Below are positions 1 through 10,262 of a DNA stretch of 45,520 bases, in pieces; position 1 is the stretch's first letter; every line of letters begins with the position of its first letter. The position numbers and the translations under genes are program-made. Under the pieces are notes generated by a model. The model was not told the DNA's origin. It searched no databases and worked only from the letters and a program-made list of their open reading frames with translations. Origin of the DNA: Trichomonas tenax (taxonomy: Eukaryota; Parabasalia; Trichomonadida; Trichomonadidae). The stretch is taken from contig JALKBU010000360.1 in the NCBI GenBank assembly GCA_023091735.1, positions 1-45,520 of the forward strand. Direction: 5' to 3'.

Positions 1-1031
1 CAGATGACTTATATGACAAATCCTATGATTTTCATTTTTACCACCAATTCTTTTTTTTTATAAAATATCGATATATCTCCTTGATTCTTTTTCATATAAT
101 TCTGTATTCATATTGAAACATATAGGCAATAGTTTTAATGTTGCAGGATATTTAAAGAATAACTTCCATTAAACAAAACTTGGCATTAAAAAATTTAATT
201 TGTCTCAAGATTTTCATCAATAAGATTTTTCAATCAAATTTAGCATTATTTCATGAAAATAAATGATGGACTTGACTTTATTTTAAGCAATATACATCCC
301 AACATCATTAATTCGATTTGTACGATTATTTTCTGGCATTCTCTGACTAATAAAATATTTTACAAAATTTACTTGCCAAATATCCATTTTACATGACAAA
401 AGAGACCGTTTACTCTTTCATAATGGCCTCATTCATCTGCTGATTTGAGGCCAACATCATGATGTAAAAGCTGCTTTTACCAGTTCAAACATAACAAAGA
501 ACTCAACAGCGGCGATTTTGCTTAGTTTTTCTCGACAAAACAGCCAACTAATTGGTATTTATTATCCAAATCAATATTTATTATACCCAACTAGCTTGAT
601 ATATCATAAATTTAGTTGCGCCTCCTCAGGCTCCATCTTGTCCTACTTAAAACCATATAATCGAAGCTTCAATATTTATTTTTTATCATTCAGGCTTAGA
701 TTATTTCCTAGTTTGCCCGGACACACCATCAAAACCGGAATATTCGAGAATTTATCTATATTACAACAACTAATTTAATATTATTCTTTGAATCTTTTAC
801 TTTTCTATGTTAGTTAGTAAATATATGCTTATTGTAGTGTTTTTAATATCATTTTGCTTTCCACGAAAAAAGTCCAAGAAAAGCAGAGAGTTAACATAAT
901 AGGAACACGATTTGAGAGGGAGCCTTTTTCAATTCCTCATAAAAGTGCGATACTATTTTTTGACACTATATATAATGGAAGAGGAAAATAACCGTAAATG
1001 AGAAAAATCTTTGTGTGAAACCGCTTTTTTA
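1..1031. other. AT-rich intergenic stretch, no gene seen
   Basis: No convincing coding region is visible. The one open frame of about 86 codons (518-778) starts at TTG, has no recognisable domain and a composition like non-coding DNA. The stretch holds one copy of the recurring TTTTACATGNCAAAA motif at 387-401. The end of the stretch is the 5' region of the PP2A subunit gene; no clear TCAYWW initiator lies within 40 nt of its ATG. Confidence 0.5.
387..401. repeat. TTTTACATGACAAAA motif copy
   Basis: One of four matches to TTTTACATGNCAAAA in the window (also 8550, 8794 and 13872), all in intergenic DNA. The motif is almost its own reverse complement. Function is unknown; it may be a promoter element. 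Confidence 0.4.
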
Positions 1032-2246
1032 ATGAATTTGGAGCTTCTTGCGTCATTCGGTGATCACGTTTCTTTAACACAGTTCAAGGCCGACGACACT
1101 ATTTCCGTCCTCGCGTTCAGCCAGACCGGCCAATTTCTTGCTTCTGGCGACCAAGCGGGCAGAGTTGTAATTTTTCAATTGCAACCACCACAAAATTCTA
1201 ACGGAAAGACAGTTGTTTCGTTTGTAAACCAAGTACACGCACACAAGAACCAATTCGATTACTTCAGATCCGAGTTAGCCGAACCAAAAATCAATTCACT
1301 CACGTGGGTGAAGACAAATTCATTGAATCCGCTGCTCCTCACATGCAACAGCCATGAAGCAAAATTATGGCGCATGAACAACGCCGCAAAGCCAACGTGG
1401 GGACCATTAGACACCACTCTTTCTGCAGATAACTTCAGACTTCCTTCAGCACGACAGATTGAAATTAAGTATACGACACAGCATGTTAAAACATTTACCG
1501 ACATTCATACAGAGTATTTAATCGACATTCAGACACTCCCAGACCAGAAATCTTTCGCGATGGTGGATGTAGGATGCGTAAAGTTATGGGATATGGAGCG
1601 CTCAGTTGACTCTGTGAGTTTGTTCCGCGTTCCTCAACAGAACGTCGAGCTCACAGCGTCCGCTGTTACTCCAGCTCTTCCATCAGCGATCCTCATCGCC
1701 GACGACGCCGGTTACGCGAAGATCATCGATATGAGGCAACAGGCGGAAGACTTAACGCCGGCTCTCACATTCAACATCAAAGAACATACAAATAAGAAGA
1801 GATATGTCTCTGGCTGCGAATACGTCGGCAGCGTGGCTTTCTCAAGCGACGGCACCAACATAGTTACTCGTACATTTGGAGAGGCTCAAGTCTGGGATAT
1901 TCGTAATGCTTCAGCACCAGTTGCTCAATGCGACGTTCAATGGTTCCCTGGACAAATGGAGTGGCTCGCAAACGACGAATATACAAAAGATATCTTCAGA
2001 ACATGCTTCACACCAAGTGGAAAGGTCGTTACAGGAAATTATTCAGCAGACTTCATATCTTGGGACTGGCGCACAAACGAAATCCAGAAACACAAGGCTG
2101 TGTCCGCAAGAACGCCTAGGATGCCACAGGATCCAGGACGTGATTTCTCGAAGAGAGTTACTGTATGTGAAGCCCATCCTCGCCAGGAAATTGTTGCTGT
2201 TGTCTCCACTGCGGCATTATACTTATTTAATGCTAAGAATGAATGA
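1032..2246 (+). CDS. PP2A regulatory B (B55-type) WD40 subunit
   Basis: This encodes a 404-residue WD40 beta-propeller resembling the B55 (PPP2R2/Cdc55) regulatory subunit of protein phosphatase 2A, which binds the A scaffold and selects substrates. Family-typical segments are SQTGQFLASGDQAGRVVIFQ near the N-terminus, a QFDYFRSELAEPKINSLTW block and KLWRMNN, followed by further WD-like units (VKLWDMER, AQVWDIRN). The length is slightly below the roughly 450 residues of animal B55. The ATG at 1032 (MNLELLASFGDHV) is chosen; an in-frame extension to 1011 would need a TTG start. There is no clear initiator just upstream. Identification rests on motif recognition and is fairly firm at family level. 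Confidence 0.88.
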   Translation: MNLELLASFGDHVSLTQFKADDTISVLAFSQTGQFLASGDQAGRVVIFQLQPPQNSNGKTVVSFVNQVHAHKNQFDYFRSELAEPKINSLTWVKTNSLNPLLLTCNSHEAKLWRMNNAAKPTWGPLDTTLSADNFRLPSARQIEIKYTTQHVKTFTDIHTEYLIDIQTLPDQKSFAMVDVGCVKLWDMERSVDSVSLFRVPQQNVELTASAVTPALPSAILIADDAGYAKIIDMRQQAEDLTPALTFNIKEHTNKKRYVSGCEYVGSVAFSSDGTNIVTRTFGEAQVWDIRNASAPVAQCDVQWFPGQMEWLANDEYTKDIFRTCFTPSGKVVTGNYSADFISWDWRTNEIQKHKAVSARTPRMPQDPGRDFSKRVTVCEAHPRQEIVAVVSTAALYLFNAKNE

Positions 2247-2652
2247 TAAAATAAATAAACAAAATTTTGTTTCCTCCCAAAAAAATAAAAAATATAATTT
2301 TCATTTTTAACTCCTTTTCTGCAATCACCCTACCAATGTCTCTTCACACACAGCTGCATAGTCACTCATGGCAATAATTTTTTTCTAAAATTATTACAAA
2401 AATATTCCAAAATGTTATTTTTCTTATTTTATTAATGATTTTATATGAATTCAAAACGATGGTCATGGATTATTTTAGACCTATTATTAAAATAAATGAG
2501 AATATATGAGTTCTGAATAAGTTTGACAATATAAAATTGTGTCAGTTAAACTTTTTTTGGAATAACGTACGCTAATTGCAAGGTATTTCTGGAGCCAATA
2601 ACAGCGGAAATTTAAAGTTAAAAGGATTAATAAAAAATAAATCAATTCTTTT
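2247..2652. other. Convergent intergenic spacer
   Basis: AT-rich spacer between the convergent 3' ends of the PP2A subunit and Rab genes. Small open frames here overlap the real genes or lack any protein-like composition. Nothing else is seen. Confidence 0.5.
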
Positions 2653-3246
2653 TTAGCAGCAACCCTCCTTCTTCTTAGGTGGAGCTGAGACATCCCATGT
2701 TGGAACAGTTGATGGAGCCTTTGTTGTTGTTTGATAAGTCTTCATAACTTCACGAACGAGCGTTGAGAACATTTCGTTAACACCAACACCACTCTTTGCG
2801 GATGTGATGAAGAAGGAGAAGTCGTTTTCTTCAGCCCACTGCTTGATTTCGTTATTGTTGACAACCTTGTTTGGAAGATCGTCCTTATTTGCTGCAATAG
2901 CGATGAAAGCGTGTGTTTTGACGGTGCCTCTGAAGGCGTCGAGCCATTTCTTGATGGCGTCAGCAGAATCCTGGTCAGTCTGATCATACACGATAATGGC
3001 AGCGACAGCATCGCGGTAATAGATTGGGCCTAATGATTTGTATCTCTCCATACCAGCTGTATCCCAGATTTGGAGTTCGACATCCTTTCCGTTGCAGTTT
3101 GTGCGGTATGGGATGTATCCGGCACCGATTGTTGGCTGGTAGTCCTCCTCGAATTGCTGGTATTGAAGGCGGTTCGTGATGGCGGTCTTTCCAACAGCGA
3201 CAGATCCGATAATGACGATCTTAAACTCAAGCGCAGGCTGTACCAT
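2653..3246 (-). CDS. Rab-family small GTPase with altered switch II
   Basis: This is a complete 197-residue Rab-type GTPase, a membrane-trafficking switch. The P-loop is GSVAVGKT (residues 14-21), the effector threonine lies in QPTIGAGY (T39), the G3 motif is WDTAGMER (61-68), the base-binding motif is NKDD (120-123) and SAK is at 149-151. The C-terminal Cys-Cys (196-197) after KKKEG predicts double geranylgeranylation and membrane attachment. The usual catalytic glutamine after DTAG is methionine (M66), a change expected to slow intrinsic GTP hydrolysis. A TCATAC initiator-like element lies 36 nt upstream of the ATG. The subfamily is not assigned; the core looks Rab5/Rab21-like, which is a guess. 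Confidence 0.92.
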   Translation of the reverse strand: MVQPALEFKIVIIGSVAVGKTAITNRLQYQQFEEDYQPTIGAGYIPYRTNCNGKDVELQIWDTAGMERYKSLGPIYYRDAVAAIIVYDQTDQDSADAIKKWLDAFRGTVKTHAFIAIAANKDDLPNKVVNNNEIKQWAEENDFSFFITSAKSGVGVNEMFSTLVREVMKTYQTTTKAPSTVPTWDVSAPPKKKEGCC

Positions 3247-4228
3247 TTTTTTATCGTAAAAAACCGCAATAAAATTTTGTATGAGAAGAATAATGCCATT
3301 AATTCAAATCGATTTTATTGCGTTTTTGGACATACTTTGTTGTATTTTAACAGAATTTTATAATAAAAGTTGTTAAAAATGATTACTCGCCATCTAATAA
3401 TTTGATAAAGGTGTATTTGTTTCAAATTTTGCGATATTTAGCCTCTTCATAGGATGTGTATATTGGATTTTATATCAAAATGATGGTCTTTGTTTTGTGA
3501 GCCATGATTGTTTCTTTTCGTTTCATTGATATTTATATATGGATTCATATAAAAACAATAAATGTCTAAGAAAAGTAGTGGTTTGCTGTTGATTTTCCAA
3601 ATGAGGCTTTTGATATTTTGATTTTGAGGGTCAGGAGTTCGTATTTTAGATGTGTTGGGTCTATGTATTATGAATTTTGGATCGACTCCATATGATAAAA
3701 ATTGAAAATCCGACTCTTCGTCATTGTATGTTTTTACAGTGAAAATAGATTATCATGGGCCTAGGAATTTTATTTCTGTGATTAAAAACGCTTATATTGA
3801 GATTTTATGTTTTCAATAATTTCGGCAAAATTATAAAAACTCACTAATATTGAAAAATGGGCATTAAAAATAGACTGAAAATACGTTGTATAGTGTACCC
3901 TATAAGTTCGAAAGCTTGAAACTCATTTATTAGTCCTGTCAAATTTATTTATCTTGCACAAATTCATTTGCTTTAAGATTTACTCACAATAAACGAAAAG
4001 GTATGTATTGGTTAAAGTTCTTCTACTAAATATAACAAATATTATTTTTTATATGTAAATATAGAATAAAAAAAGATGTGAACGAAGAGACTGTGTCAAG
4101 TGGTAATAATGTAATAAGTTTTGCCTTGCTCTTTCGATATTATATAATTATGAAATATTTCATTTTTTATGCCTTAAATTTAAAATACATGTTAGCTATA
4201 ATATGGCTATTGGTTTTGTTATGTTTCA
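3247..4228. other. AT-rich intergenic region, no gene seen
   Basis: About 980 bp between the divergent Rab start and the 3' end of the small hypothetical gene. Open frames are short, lack ATG starts or run antisense to genes. No RNA gene or repeat was recognised. Confidence 0.45.
3279..3284 (-). promoter_or_regulatory. Initiator-like TCATAC upstream of Rab
   Basis: On the minus strand this reads TCATAC, with the A about 36 nt before the Rab ATG. It matches the trichomonad initiator form TCAYWW, but the distance is longer than usual and such hexamers are common in AT-rich DNA. Confidence 0.35.
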
Positions 4229-4573
4229 TTATTCTAATTCTGTTGTATTATATTTTATATCTGTTTCTAATTGATCATTTTCCATCACGCTTTGCTCAGA
4301 TGCCAAAATTAGTCTCACGTTCTCTATTTGAGTGATAATATCTTTTTCTGGATAAAAATCTGAATTCATAAGTAAATTTTTGCTTCCGCTAACGTAAGTA
4401 TTCATCTGCCTATCGTAGTTCGATTGGTTGTATGAGTCAATTAAGTCTAAACTTTCGTTATGTTGTTCAGACATTTCTAAAGGCTCGAAATTGCCGCTAG
4501 ATTCGTCGCTGCTGCTGGAACCTGAGTTATCTGCTGTTTGAGATATCGCAAAGTCTATGTTATCATCAGACAT
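4229..4573 (-). CDS. Small Ser/acidic-rich hypothetical protein
   Basis: A 114-residue frame starts with ATG (MSDDNIDFAISQTADNSGSS) and has a Ser/Asp/Glu-rich N-terminal third (SSSSDESSG). The rest is polar with a possible helix near IENVRLILASEQ. No family is recognised. Support for a real gene comes from a TCATAA initiator-like element 17 nt before the ATG and an ACATGTCAAAAA motif just upstream of that. It could be a degenerate fragment. Confidence 0.45.
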   Translation of the reverse strand: MSDDNIDFAISQTADNSGSSSSDESSGNFEPLEMSEQHNESLDLIDSYNQSNYDRQMNTYVSGSKNLLMNSDFYPEKDIITQIENVRLILASEQSVMENDQLETDIKYNTTELE

Positions 4574-5088
4574 ACTCGATTTTTAATTATGAAATATGTC
4601 CGATTTTTTTGACATGTAACTAAAATACATGGCAAATATTTTTGATAATTTTTGCTAATTCATTATTTTTAGAAGAATTGGAGCTCTCTTCTGTCAAACT
4701 ATTAATGATAAATTATTTTTTGAACTCTATATATCATCATATTAAAGAAGAAATTATCTAATCGTATGAATTTATTTTTCTCTTTTTTCAAAAATAATGA
4801 ATCAAACAATGAAGATTTAGAATTACTTTTACAACATCTTCAACTTGAACATCGATCAGATATTGAATATAACACTTCTCTCTGTAACAGTTAAGGTTGT
4901 TTTCAATATGCAAATGATCAATGAGATTTGTTTATATCATTTTCAAGATTGCATTATAGCAATACATTTTACTCTCTTCTATTCATTGCAATTTACTTCC
5001 AATTGCTATGAAGTATTAATTTCAAGATATTGATTTTGCATTAAATGGTTATGGAATGTCAACAAAAAAGTGACTTTACCACCAAAAA
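4574..5088. other. Intergenic with a short 42-codon ORF
   Basis: An ATG-initiated 42-codon frame lies at 4766-4894 on the plus strand (MNLFFSFFKNNESNNEDLEL...). Its composition is protein-like but it stops early, and frames downstream are repeatedly interrupted. It may be the damaged 5' end of another gene or of the BspA-like pseudogene that follows. No family is recognised. Confidence 0.3.
4587..4592 (-). promoter_or_regulatory. Initiator-like TCATAA
   Basis: The minus strand reads TTTCATAATT; the A of TCA lies 17 nt before the ATG at 4573, a typical trichomonad initiator spacing. An ACATGTCAAAAA element sits about 15-25 nt further upstream. Confidence 0.45.
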
Positions 5089-7141
5089 GTGCCACATTTA
5101 CATCAGTGTCGAATTTCGTTATATGATTACCAGAACAATGACAGAGAACTAAAGTTTGTTAGAGATACAAGTTCCAATCTTGCTATTAAAAAGACATGTG
5201 AAACAATTCTATCGGGAACTTTAACTTGTTTCAAAGATGTTTCAACGACAATGCAGACATTTTCCTTTCCAACGGGTTCTGATCTCATATATATAGGAAA
5301 CTATGCATTTTATAGTTGCACAGCTCTCACATCCATTGATCTATCAAATTGTTTAACATTATTGACAATCGGATCATTTGCATTCTCAGGTTGCAGCTCT
5401 GTAACGACTGTTAGTCTTCCAAATGGATTGCAAACAATCATGGACAACTGCTTAACTGGTCTTGCAATAACTTACATTTATATTCCTTCTATAGTCTCCT
5501 CAATCATGGATTCAGGTTTAGCATCAAATTCTCAACTCGCGTCTATTGAATTCGGTCCAATTCGAGATTAGTTTTCTCAGGATCTATTATGACAACAATT
5601 GATATTCCTCCAAACGCCCAGTCATTCTTTGGAACCGTCTTTATATTTAATAAAAAGATGAATTCGATTTCCATTGATCCTGCAAACATTTATTTTAAGA
5701 CTGATGGAACTGCTTTATATGATACGAATTATAAAACATTATATTATTATGCGTCCGCTAAAACAGGAAGTTATACTGTTAAAGATACCGTCACAACTAT
5801 CTCATCAGGCTGCTTTGCATCTTCTTTTTTATCAGAAATGATTTTACCAAATAGTGTTACAACAATTTTAGATTATGCTTTCGCGAGGTCATTAATTTCA
5901 AATATTGTTCTTCCAGATTCAATCACTACAATTGGCACTGGTGCTTTCATTTATACTTCCAGACTAACGAGTGTAGATTTACCAATAAATCTCACAAAAG
6001 TGAACACTGATTGTTTCCTTAATTCAGGTTTAATTAACGTATCAATTCTTGATAATGTCACTTATATCGGAAGAACAGCATTTGGTTATTGCAGTAATTT
6101 GTTGAATATTTGGTTGCCATCTTCTCTTACGGATATGGAAGGAGATATTAAACTTAATTTGCCTAAAGCTGTTTATCATTTCAAAGAACATAGCGAAATA
6201 CAAAATGATGCATTTCTTAATTGCAAAAGAATTACTTCAGTTCGATTCACATCAACAAATATTCTAAAAATAGGAAATGAAGCTTTCATGTATTGTTCAG
6301 AGATATCTTCTATTGCATTCGATTGCAAATCTGAAATTCAAATTGGTGATTATGCTTTTTGTGGACTTCAAGCAATAACAAGTATCAATATTATCAACTT
6401 GATATCAGTTGCTGGAACATGTTGCTTCGCTAATTGCAGCATAATGAGTGTTAGTTTTGAAAACAATATCATTTCACAGGGATTCATTAAAAATGGAATG
6501 TTTAAAGACTGTTCAATGCTTTCTGATGTTGAGTTTCCAACAAACATCCAATCTCTTGGCGATAAAGCGTTTTATGACACACTTATTAATGTCGCCAAGA
6601 TCCCAGATCCTGTAGTGACATTAGGAATGCAGTACTTCAAAGATTGCAGAACTTTAACAGATGTTATAATAACAAACAAATCCAAATTGCAGAATATCAA
6701 TTATGGTGTTTTCGATGGATGCATTAACTTTGCTCGTTTGAGTGATTTCGAATCAGATTATTTCGCAACTGATTATTGATCAATGTATAACAAAGATATG
6801 ACATCGATGATAATTTATCCACCAGCTTCTCCTTTATATTTCTTCGCTCTTTCTTTCAGGGTGAAATCAATTGCAAAGAGTGCATTCATTGGATGCATCA
6901 ATCTTCAATCCATAATGATACCTGATAACTCCGTTGTATCCATTGGACTGAGTGCCTTTGAAGGATGCATAAATCTCAGATCAATATCCTGAACTTTGTA
7001 ACAATCATCGAAGAAACTGCTTTCAAAAATTGTTTTAAATTTATTTGCAGCAGTATTCTATTCACAAACACTACAAAAGTTTTCAAAACAATGCTTCTTA
7101 ATGCAAGATTACCTCAAGAAGCATTATATCATTGCAAATAG
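5089..7141 (+). pseudogene. Broken BspA-like leucine-rich-repeat surface protein gene
   Basis: The translation carries many BspA/TpLRR-type repeats of about 23 residues with the core pattern I-x-x-x-A-F-x-x-C-x-x-L-x-x-I (for example IGNYAFYSCTALTSIDLSNC and IGRTAFGYCSNLLNIWLPSS). In trichomonads these are typically cell-surface or secreted proteins. The frame is broken three times: a frameshift near 5555-5571, an in-frame TGA at 6777-6779 and another frameshift near 6985-6992. Recognisable sequence resumes each time and ends at TAG 7139-7141. The 5' end is unclear; the first open stretch has only a GTG start. No C-terminal membrane anchor is visible. Pseudogene status is well supported. Confidence 0.88.
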
Positions 7142-7255
7142 GTTTCCTGCAGATCAACATATTACTCCATGAAGATTCTTCCTCTCATGGTATTCATAAT
7201 TATGTAATTTTCCAGATTTTAGGTAAACGGAACAAATCATGAAGTTCTAATATTA

Positions 7256-7332
7256 ATATCATGAAGAAAAGTTTTAAATATTGTATTCTCTCATATTATA
7301 TATCATGAAGAAATGTTTTATATAATGCATTC
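7256..7332. repeat. Two-copy 44-bp-period direct repeat
   Basis: ATATCATGAAGAAAAGTTTT at 7256 recurs as ATATCATGAAGAAATGTTTT at 7300, each followed by a similar AT-rich stretch ending GTATTC or GCATTC. A weaker third copy (AAAGAAAAGTTTC) follows at about 7346. It lies between the BspA-like pseudogene and the phosphatase 3' end. Confidence 0.5.
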
Positions 7333-7449
7333 ATTCTTATTCAATAAAGAAAAGTTTCAATTTGTGCTTTTTTTGTTTCAAATTGATTTTGGTGATTATT
7401 ATAAAACATGGAACTCTATTATTATTAAAGCAAACGAACAAAAACAAAA

Positions 7450-8505
7450 TTAAATTATCAATGCATTGCGTTTCTTACTGAAACTGGACGCTTTGGAGTC
7501 AACAGTCAATTTAAGATCTTTCTTGACGACTTTTGGAGGAATATTGGTATTCATTGCTCTCCTGAGCCCAAGCATTCGAGGAAGAAGCTTCATATTGGAT
7601 TTCTTGTCTCCGTTAGGTGTCAGCGAGTGAAGAACAAATTCTTTCGATGTTTTCATTGTTATAACACCGCAACAATTTTGCATCATCGTGCAATAACCGC
7701 TGCTTGAAAACACAGTGACACCGAGATTGGAGGCGAACGGAGTGGCACCTTCAGCTGTGACTTGATGTCCTCTCACTAATAATTGAAGATGATTATTCGT
7801 CAAGAAATTCGCGATCGTGTCGTGGCCGAATTTCGATCCAGAGCCTCTATCATTCGGGGAAAATCCGGTTTTATCGGATGGATCAGACCAAATTAAATCT
7901 GAGATCAAAGATGGTTGTTCGTAATCATAAACGGGCAGCTCAATGAGATTTATATCCTCTAGTGCATGCAAGTAAGGCGACAAACCGCCATGAACACAAA
8001 AAACTTTTTTGCAAATCACAGCAGCGAATGGAAGATACGAGAACATTATCTGAAAATCAGACCATAGGTCCTCATTCTTATATAATTTCATTATTTCTGC
8101 GTGAAAACCGTACATTTTGTTGATATGTGCGAATTCATGATTTCCGCGAATCATGTAAACGTTTTCTGGGTATTTTAGGAAGTAGGCGCAAATTACTGCA
8201 ACAACGGGAGTCGAATACAATCCTCTATCAACAAAATCGCCCAAGAATAAGTATTTTGTGAATTCAGGAGTTCCAAATTCTCGAAAAATCTTCAGCAAAT
8301 CAAGAAAATTTCCATGTATATCTCCAACTATAGCACATGGATGCGGAATATTGATCAATGGCGTTCCTTTTTTCAATATCGATGTACATTCAACGCAAAC
8401 GTCGTGAACAACCTGCTGAGGGAACTTCGGAATCATCCAAATATCGACATTTTCATTAGAAATAAGAGGACAAATCTCTGCAATGATTTTATCTGCGCTC
8501 TCCAT
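7450..8505 (-). CDS. PP1-like serine/threonine protein phosphatase
   Basis: The 351-residue protein carries the full PPP-family metallophosphatase signature. The motifs are GDIHG (61-65), GDFVDRG (89-95), RGNHE (120-124), CVHGGLSP (170-177), LIWSDPSD (204-211), NDRGSGSKFG (218-227) and RGHQ (245-248). These supply the two-metal site and catalytic histidine. The PP1-type core is followed by a basic tail ending KKRNALII. The ATG at 8505 (MESADKIIAEICPLI) is chosen because a TCATTT initiator lies 20 nt before it. In-frame upstream ATGs exist, one directly after a TTTTGACATGTAAAA motif, but would add a non-family extension. Exact orthology is not assigned. Confidence 0.93.
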   Translation of the reverse strand: MESADKIIAEICPLISNENVDIWMIPKFPQQVVHDVCVECTSILKKGTPLINIPHPCAIVGDIHGNFLDLLKIFREFGTPEFTKYLFLGDFVDRGLYSTPVVAVICAYFLKYPENVYMIRGNHEFAHINKMYGFHAEIMKLYKNEDLWSDFQIMFSYLPFAAVICKKVFCVHGGLSPYLHALEDINLIELPVYDYEQPSLISDLIWSDPSDKTGFSPNDRGSGSKFGHDTIANFLTNNHLQLLVRGHQVTAEGATPFASNLGVTVFSSSGYCTMMQNCCGVITMKTSKEFVLHSLTPNGDKKSNMKLLPRMLGLRRAMNTNIPPKVVKKDLKLTVDSKASSFSKKRNALII

Positions 8506-8521
8506 AAATTTTTTTTTCACA

Positions 8522-8527
8522 AAATGA
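8522..8527 (-). promoter_or_regulatory. Initiator TCATTT of the phosphatase gene
   Basis: The minus strand reads TTGTCATTTTGTG with the A 20 nt before the ATG at 8505. It matches the trichomonad initiator TCAYWW and decides the start choice. Confidence 0.55.
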
Positions 8528-8549
8528 CAAAAATTTAGACCCAAGAACA

Positions 8550-8564
8550 TTTTACATGTCAAAA
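8550..8564. repeat. TTTTACATGTCAAAA motif copy
   Basis: This near-palindromic copy lies about 25-40 nt upstream of the phosphatase initiator. Related ACATGG/ACGTGTC variants follow at about 8595-8645, making a cluster in the divergent promoter region. Confidence 0.45.
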
Positions 8565-8793
8565 TTTCAATATATATTTTCGACAATAAAATTATTTTAC
8601 ATGGTGAAAATTAAACAAAATAACGTGTCAAAAAATATGCTTACATGGCATTTTTACGATATTTTAAAACTAAACGATTAATGTTTGATTTGAAGTGTTG
8701 CATCATGAGTTTGGACACAGGTCTGAATAGATTTCTAGAGTATGAATTCTCAAATTTATCAGATAGAAAGCTATCGAAGATGCAATTTTGATA

Positions 8794-8808
8794 TTTTACA
8801 TGACAAAA
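8794..8808. repeat. TTTTACATGACAAAA motif copy
   Basis: A match to the recurring intergenic motif, about 210 nt upstream of the NTF2-fold gene and about 270 nt upstream of the phosphatase initiator. Confidence 0.4.
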
Positions 8809-9017
8809 CTCTTATATCTCTTTAGGTTACTATGCAATAAAGGCGAAGTATCCTAATCTCAGGTATTAAGGCAGGGACATTCATGCAATGAATATGTTAT
8901 ATGCATAGTTGCAAAACAACACTCTATATAACTTTTTACTTCGATTAAAAGTTCGTAATGCTTGACACTTTACATAATTTTTCGACAATTAAAATATTTA
9001 CAAAGTCAGAATTACCA

Positions 9018-9404
9018 ATGTTTGACGGATTCGCGAGTCCTTATTCAGTTTCTATTTCTCAGAAGATTGTGAAAGACTTCTTTCAGGCCATAATGGGCAA
9101 TAGACAAAACGTGATTCTGTTTTACGCACCAGACGCCGTTCTTCATTGGGATGGAAAAGATTACATCGGACACGGCGAAATTCAGGCGTTCTACGAGGAA
9201 CTGCAGCCACAGGTTACATTCCAAGTCGTTGGTTTTGATGTACAAACAGTTCCAGACACAGATTTATACACAATGTTGGTCGTTCATGGATCTTATCAAG
9301 TTCCAGGATATAGAATGCAAGATTTTCACTCTACATTTTACATTGACTGTCGCACTTCTGATGCAACAGCTTTTATCAAAACTCATTGCTTTACATGTTA
9401 CTGA
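9018..9404 (+). CDS. NTF2-like (nuclear transport factor 2 fold) protein
   Basis: The 128-residue protein matches NTF2 in length and pattern: an N-terminal helix (VKDFFQAIMGNRQNVILFYA), the conserved W-x-G after the first helices (HWDGKDYIGHGEIQAFY), a long hydrophobic strand (LYTMLVVHGSYQV) and a terminal strand pair (FHSTFYID, FIKTHCFTCY). NTF2 imports RanGDP into the nucleus; related folds occur in mRNA export and G3BP-type proteins. The ATG at 9018 gives family length; the in-frame ATG at 8958 would add 20 residues. NTF2 itself versus another single-domain relative is not settled. Confidence 0.8.
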   Translation: MFDGFASPYSVSISQKIVKDFFQAIMGNRQNVILFYAPDAVLHWDGKDYIGHGEIQAFYEELQPQVTFQVVGFDVQTVPDTDLYTMLVVHGSYQVPGYRMQDFHSTFYIDCRTSDATAFIKTHCFTCY

Positions 9405-9839
9405 ATTTTCGTTTTTGATGGTCTGCTTTTGCCAAAATGCTTGCTCTTTTACAAATATTCGAATATCTGATGATAATAATTTTAAATTAAATATTATAAC
9501 AGATAGCAGACGGTTCTTATATTGTTTTGTAATATAAAGTGTTCTATTTGTTATTTTTGCTGCTTTTTTGTTCTTATTTTTTTTCATGAATATTTAAATC
9601 ATTTCAACAACAAAGGAAAGAAAATAAAAATGATTGATTTTGTTGCTGGCATCAGTTTTTTTCTCCACAAAGAAATTCCCTTTTGTTTTTGGATATTATG
9701 AGTCGTTGAGTTATATTGATCATATTTTTCAAATTTATTTCGGTATTCATATAAAGCCGAATTATAAAATCAAAGCAGAAATTTGACGTTATGTTATATA
9801 TATACTTATCATTAAAAATTAATGTTTTTAGTTAACTTT
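9405..9839. other. AT-rich intergenic region
   Basis: Spacer between the NTF2-like gene and a transporter remnant. Frames here overlap the preceding gene out of phase or use non-ATG starts. Nothing is recognised. Confidence 0.4.
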
Positions 9840-10262
9840 TTAGATTAACTGAGCATGCATCATGTTATCTGTTGTGGCGTAATTCCTCTCCTTTGGTCGA
9901 ATCATAACGAACGAGATTAGTAGAGAAATCGCACAGAGAACAAGACTTGCGTTATTAAAATATTTAAACATATCGTAAACATCTTCAATCAAGACACCAA
10001 TGATAGCAGCGATGACTGGGATGAAGATTTTGGATACGACTGAACGCAATCCAATAATGAAACATGTGTTCATTGGACTGTATTCACAAGCAATTAAAGA
10101 AAACGTAATTGATAACTATGGTAATGCAAGAGCACTTGCAATGTATAAAATAGCAATAGCAGCTTTGAAACTCGAATTTGGATTAAATCCAGCAACAGAA
10201 ATTGCAATAAAAAGGAATGTTGTAGCAACAGAATTGATAAATCTCTTGAATAAATCAAACAT
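9840..10262 (-). pseudogene. C-terminal half of a membrane transporter (MFS-like), broken
   Basis: Reading from the ATG at 10262, about 140 residues form strongly hydrophobic helices (VATTFLFIAISVAGF, AAIAILYIASALALP, ITFSLIACEYSPMNT, IFIPVIAAIIGVLI, LVLCAISLLISFVM) and end in a short cytosolic tail (RPKERNYATTDNM). An in-frame TAG interrupts after ALALP. The helix order and the terminal RPKER tail look like transmembrane segments 8-12 of a major-facilitator-type transporter. The matching N-terminal half lies at 11.8-12.5 kb on the opposite strand. Family assignment is by general pattern only. Confidence 0.6.

Larger units (their letters stand above)
8506..9017. other. Divergent promoter region
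   Basis: The region separates the phosphatase (minus) and NTF2-fold (plus) genes. It contains the phosphatase initiator, two exact TTTTACATGNCAAAA motifs (8550, 8794) and two or three degenerate ones. No RNA gene or coding region is seen. Confidence 0.45.

Noticed and set aside
518..778. 86-codon frame on the plus strand
   Set aside because: TTG start, no domain, no initiator, composition of spacer DNA.
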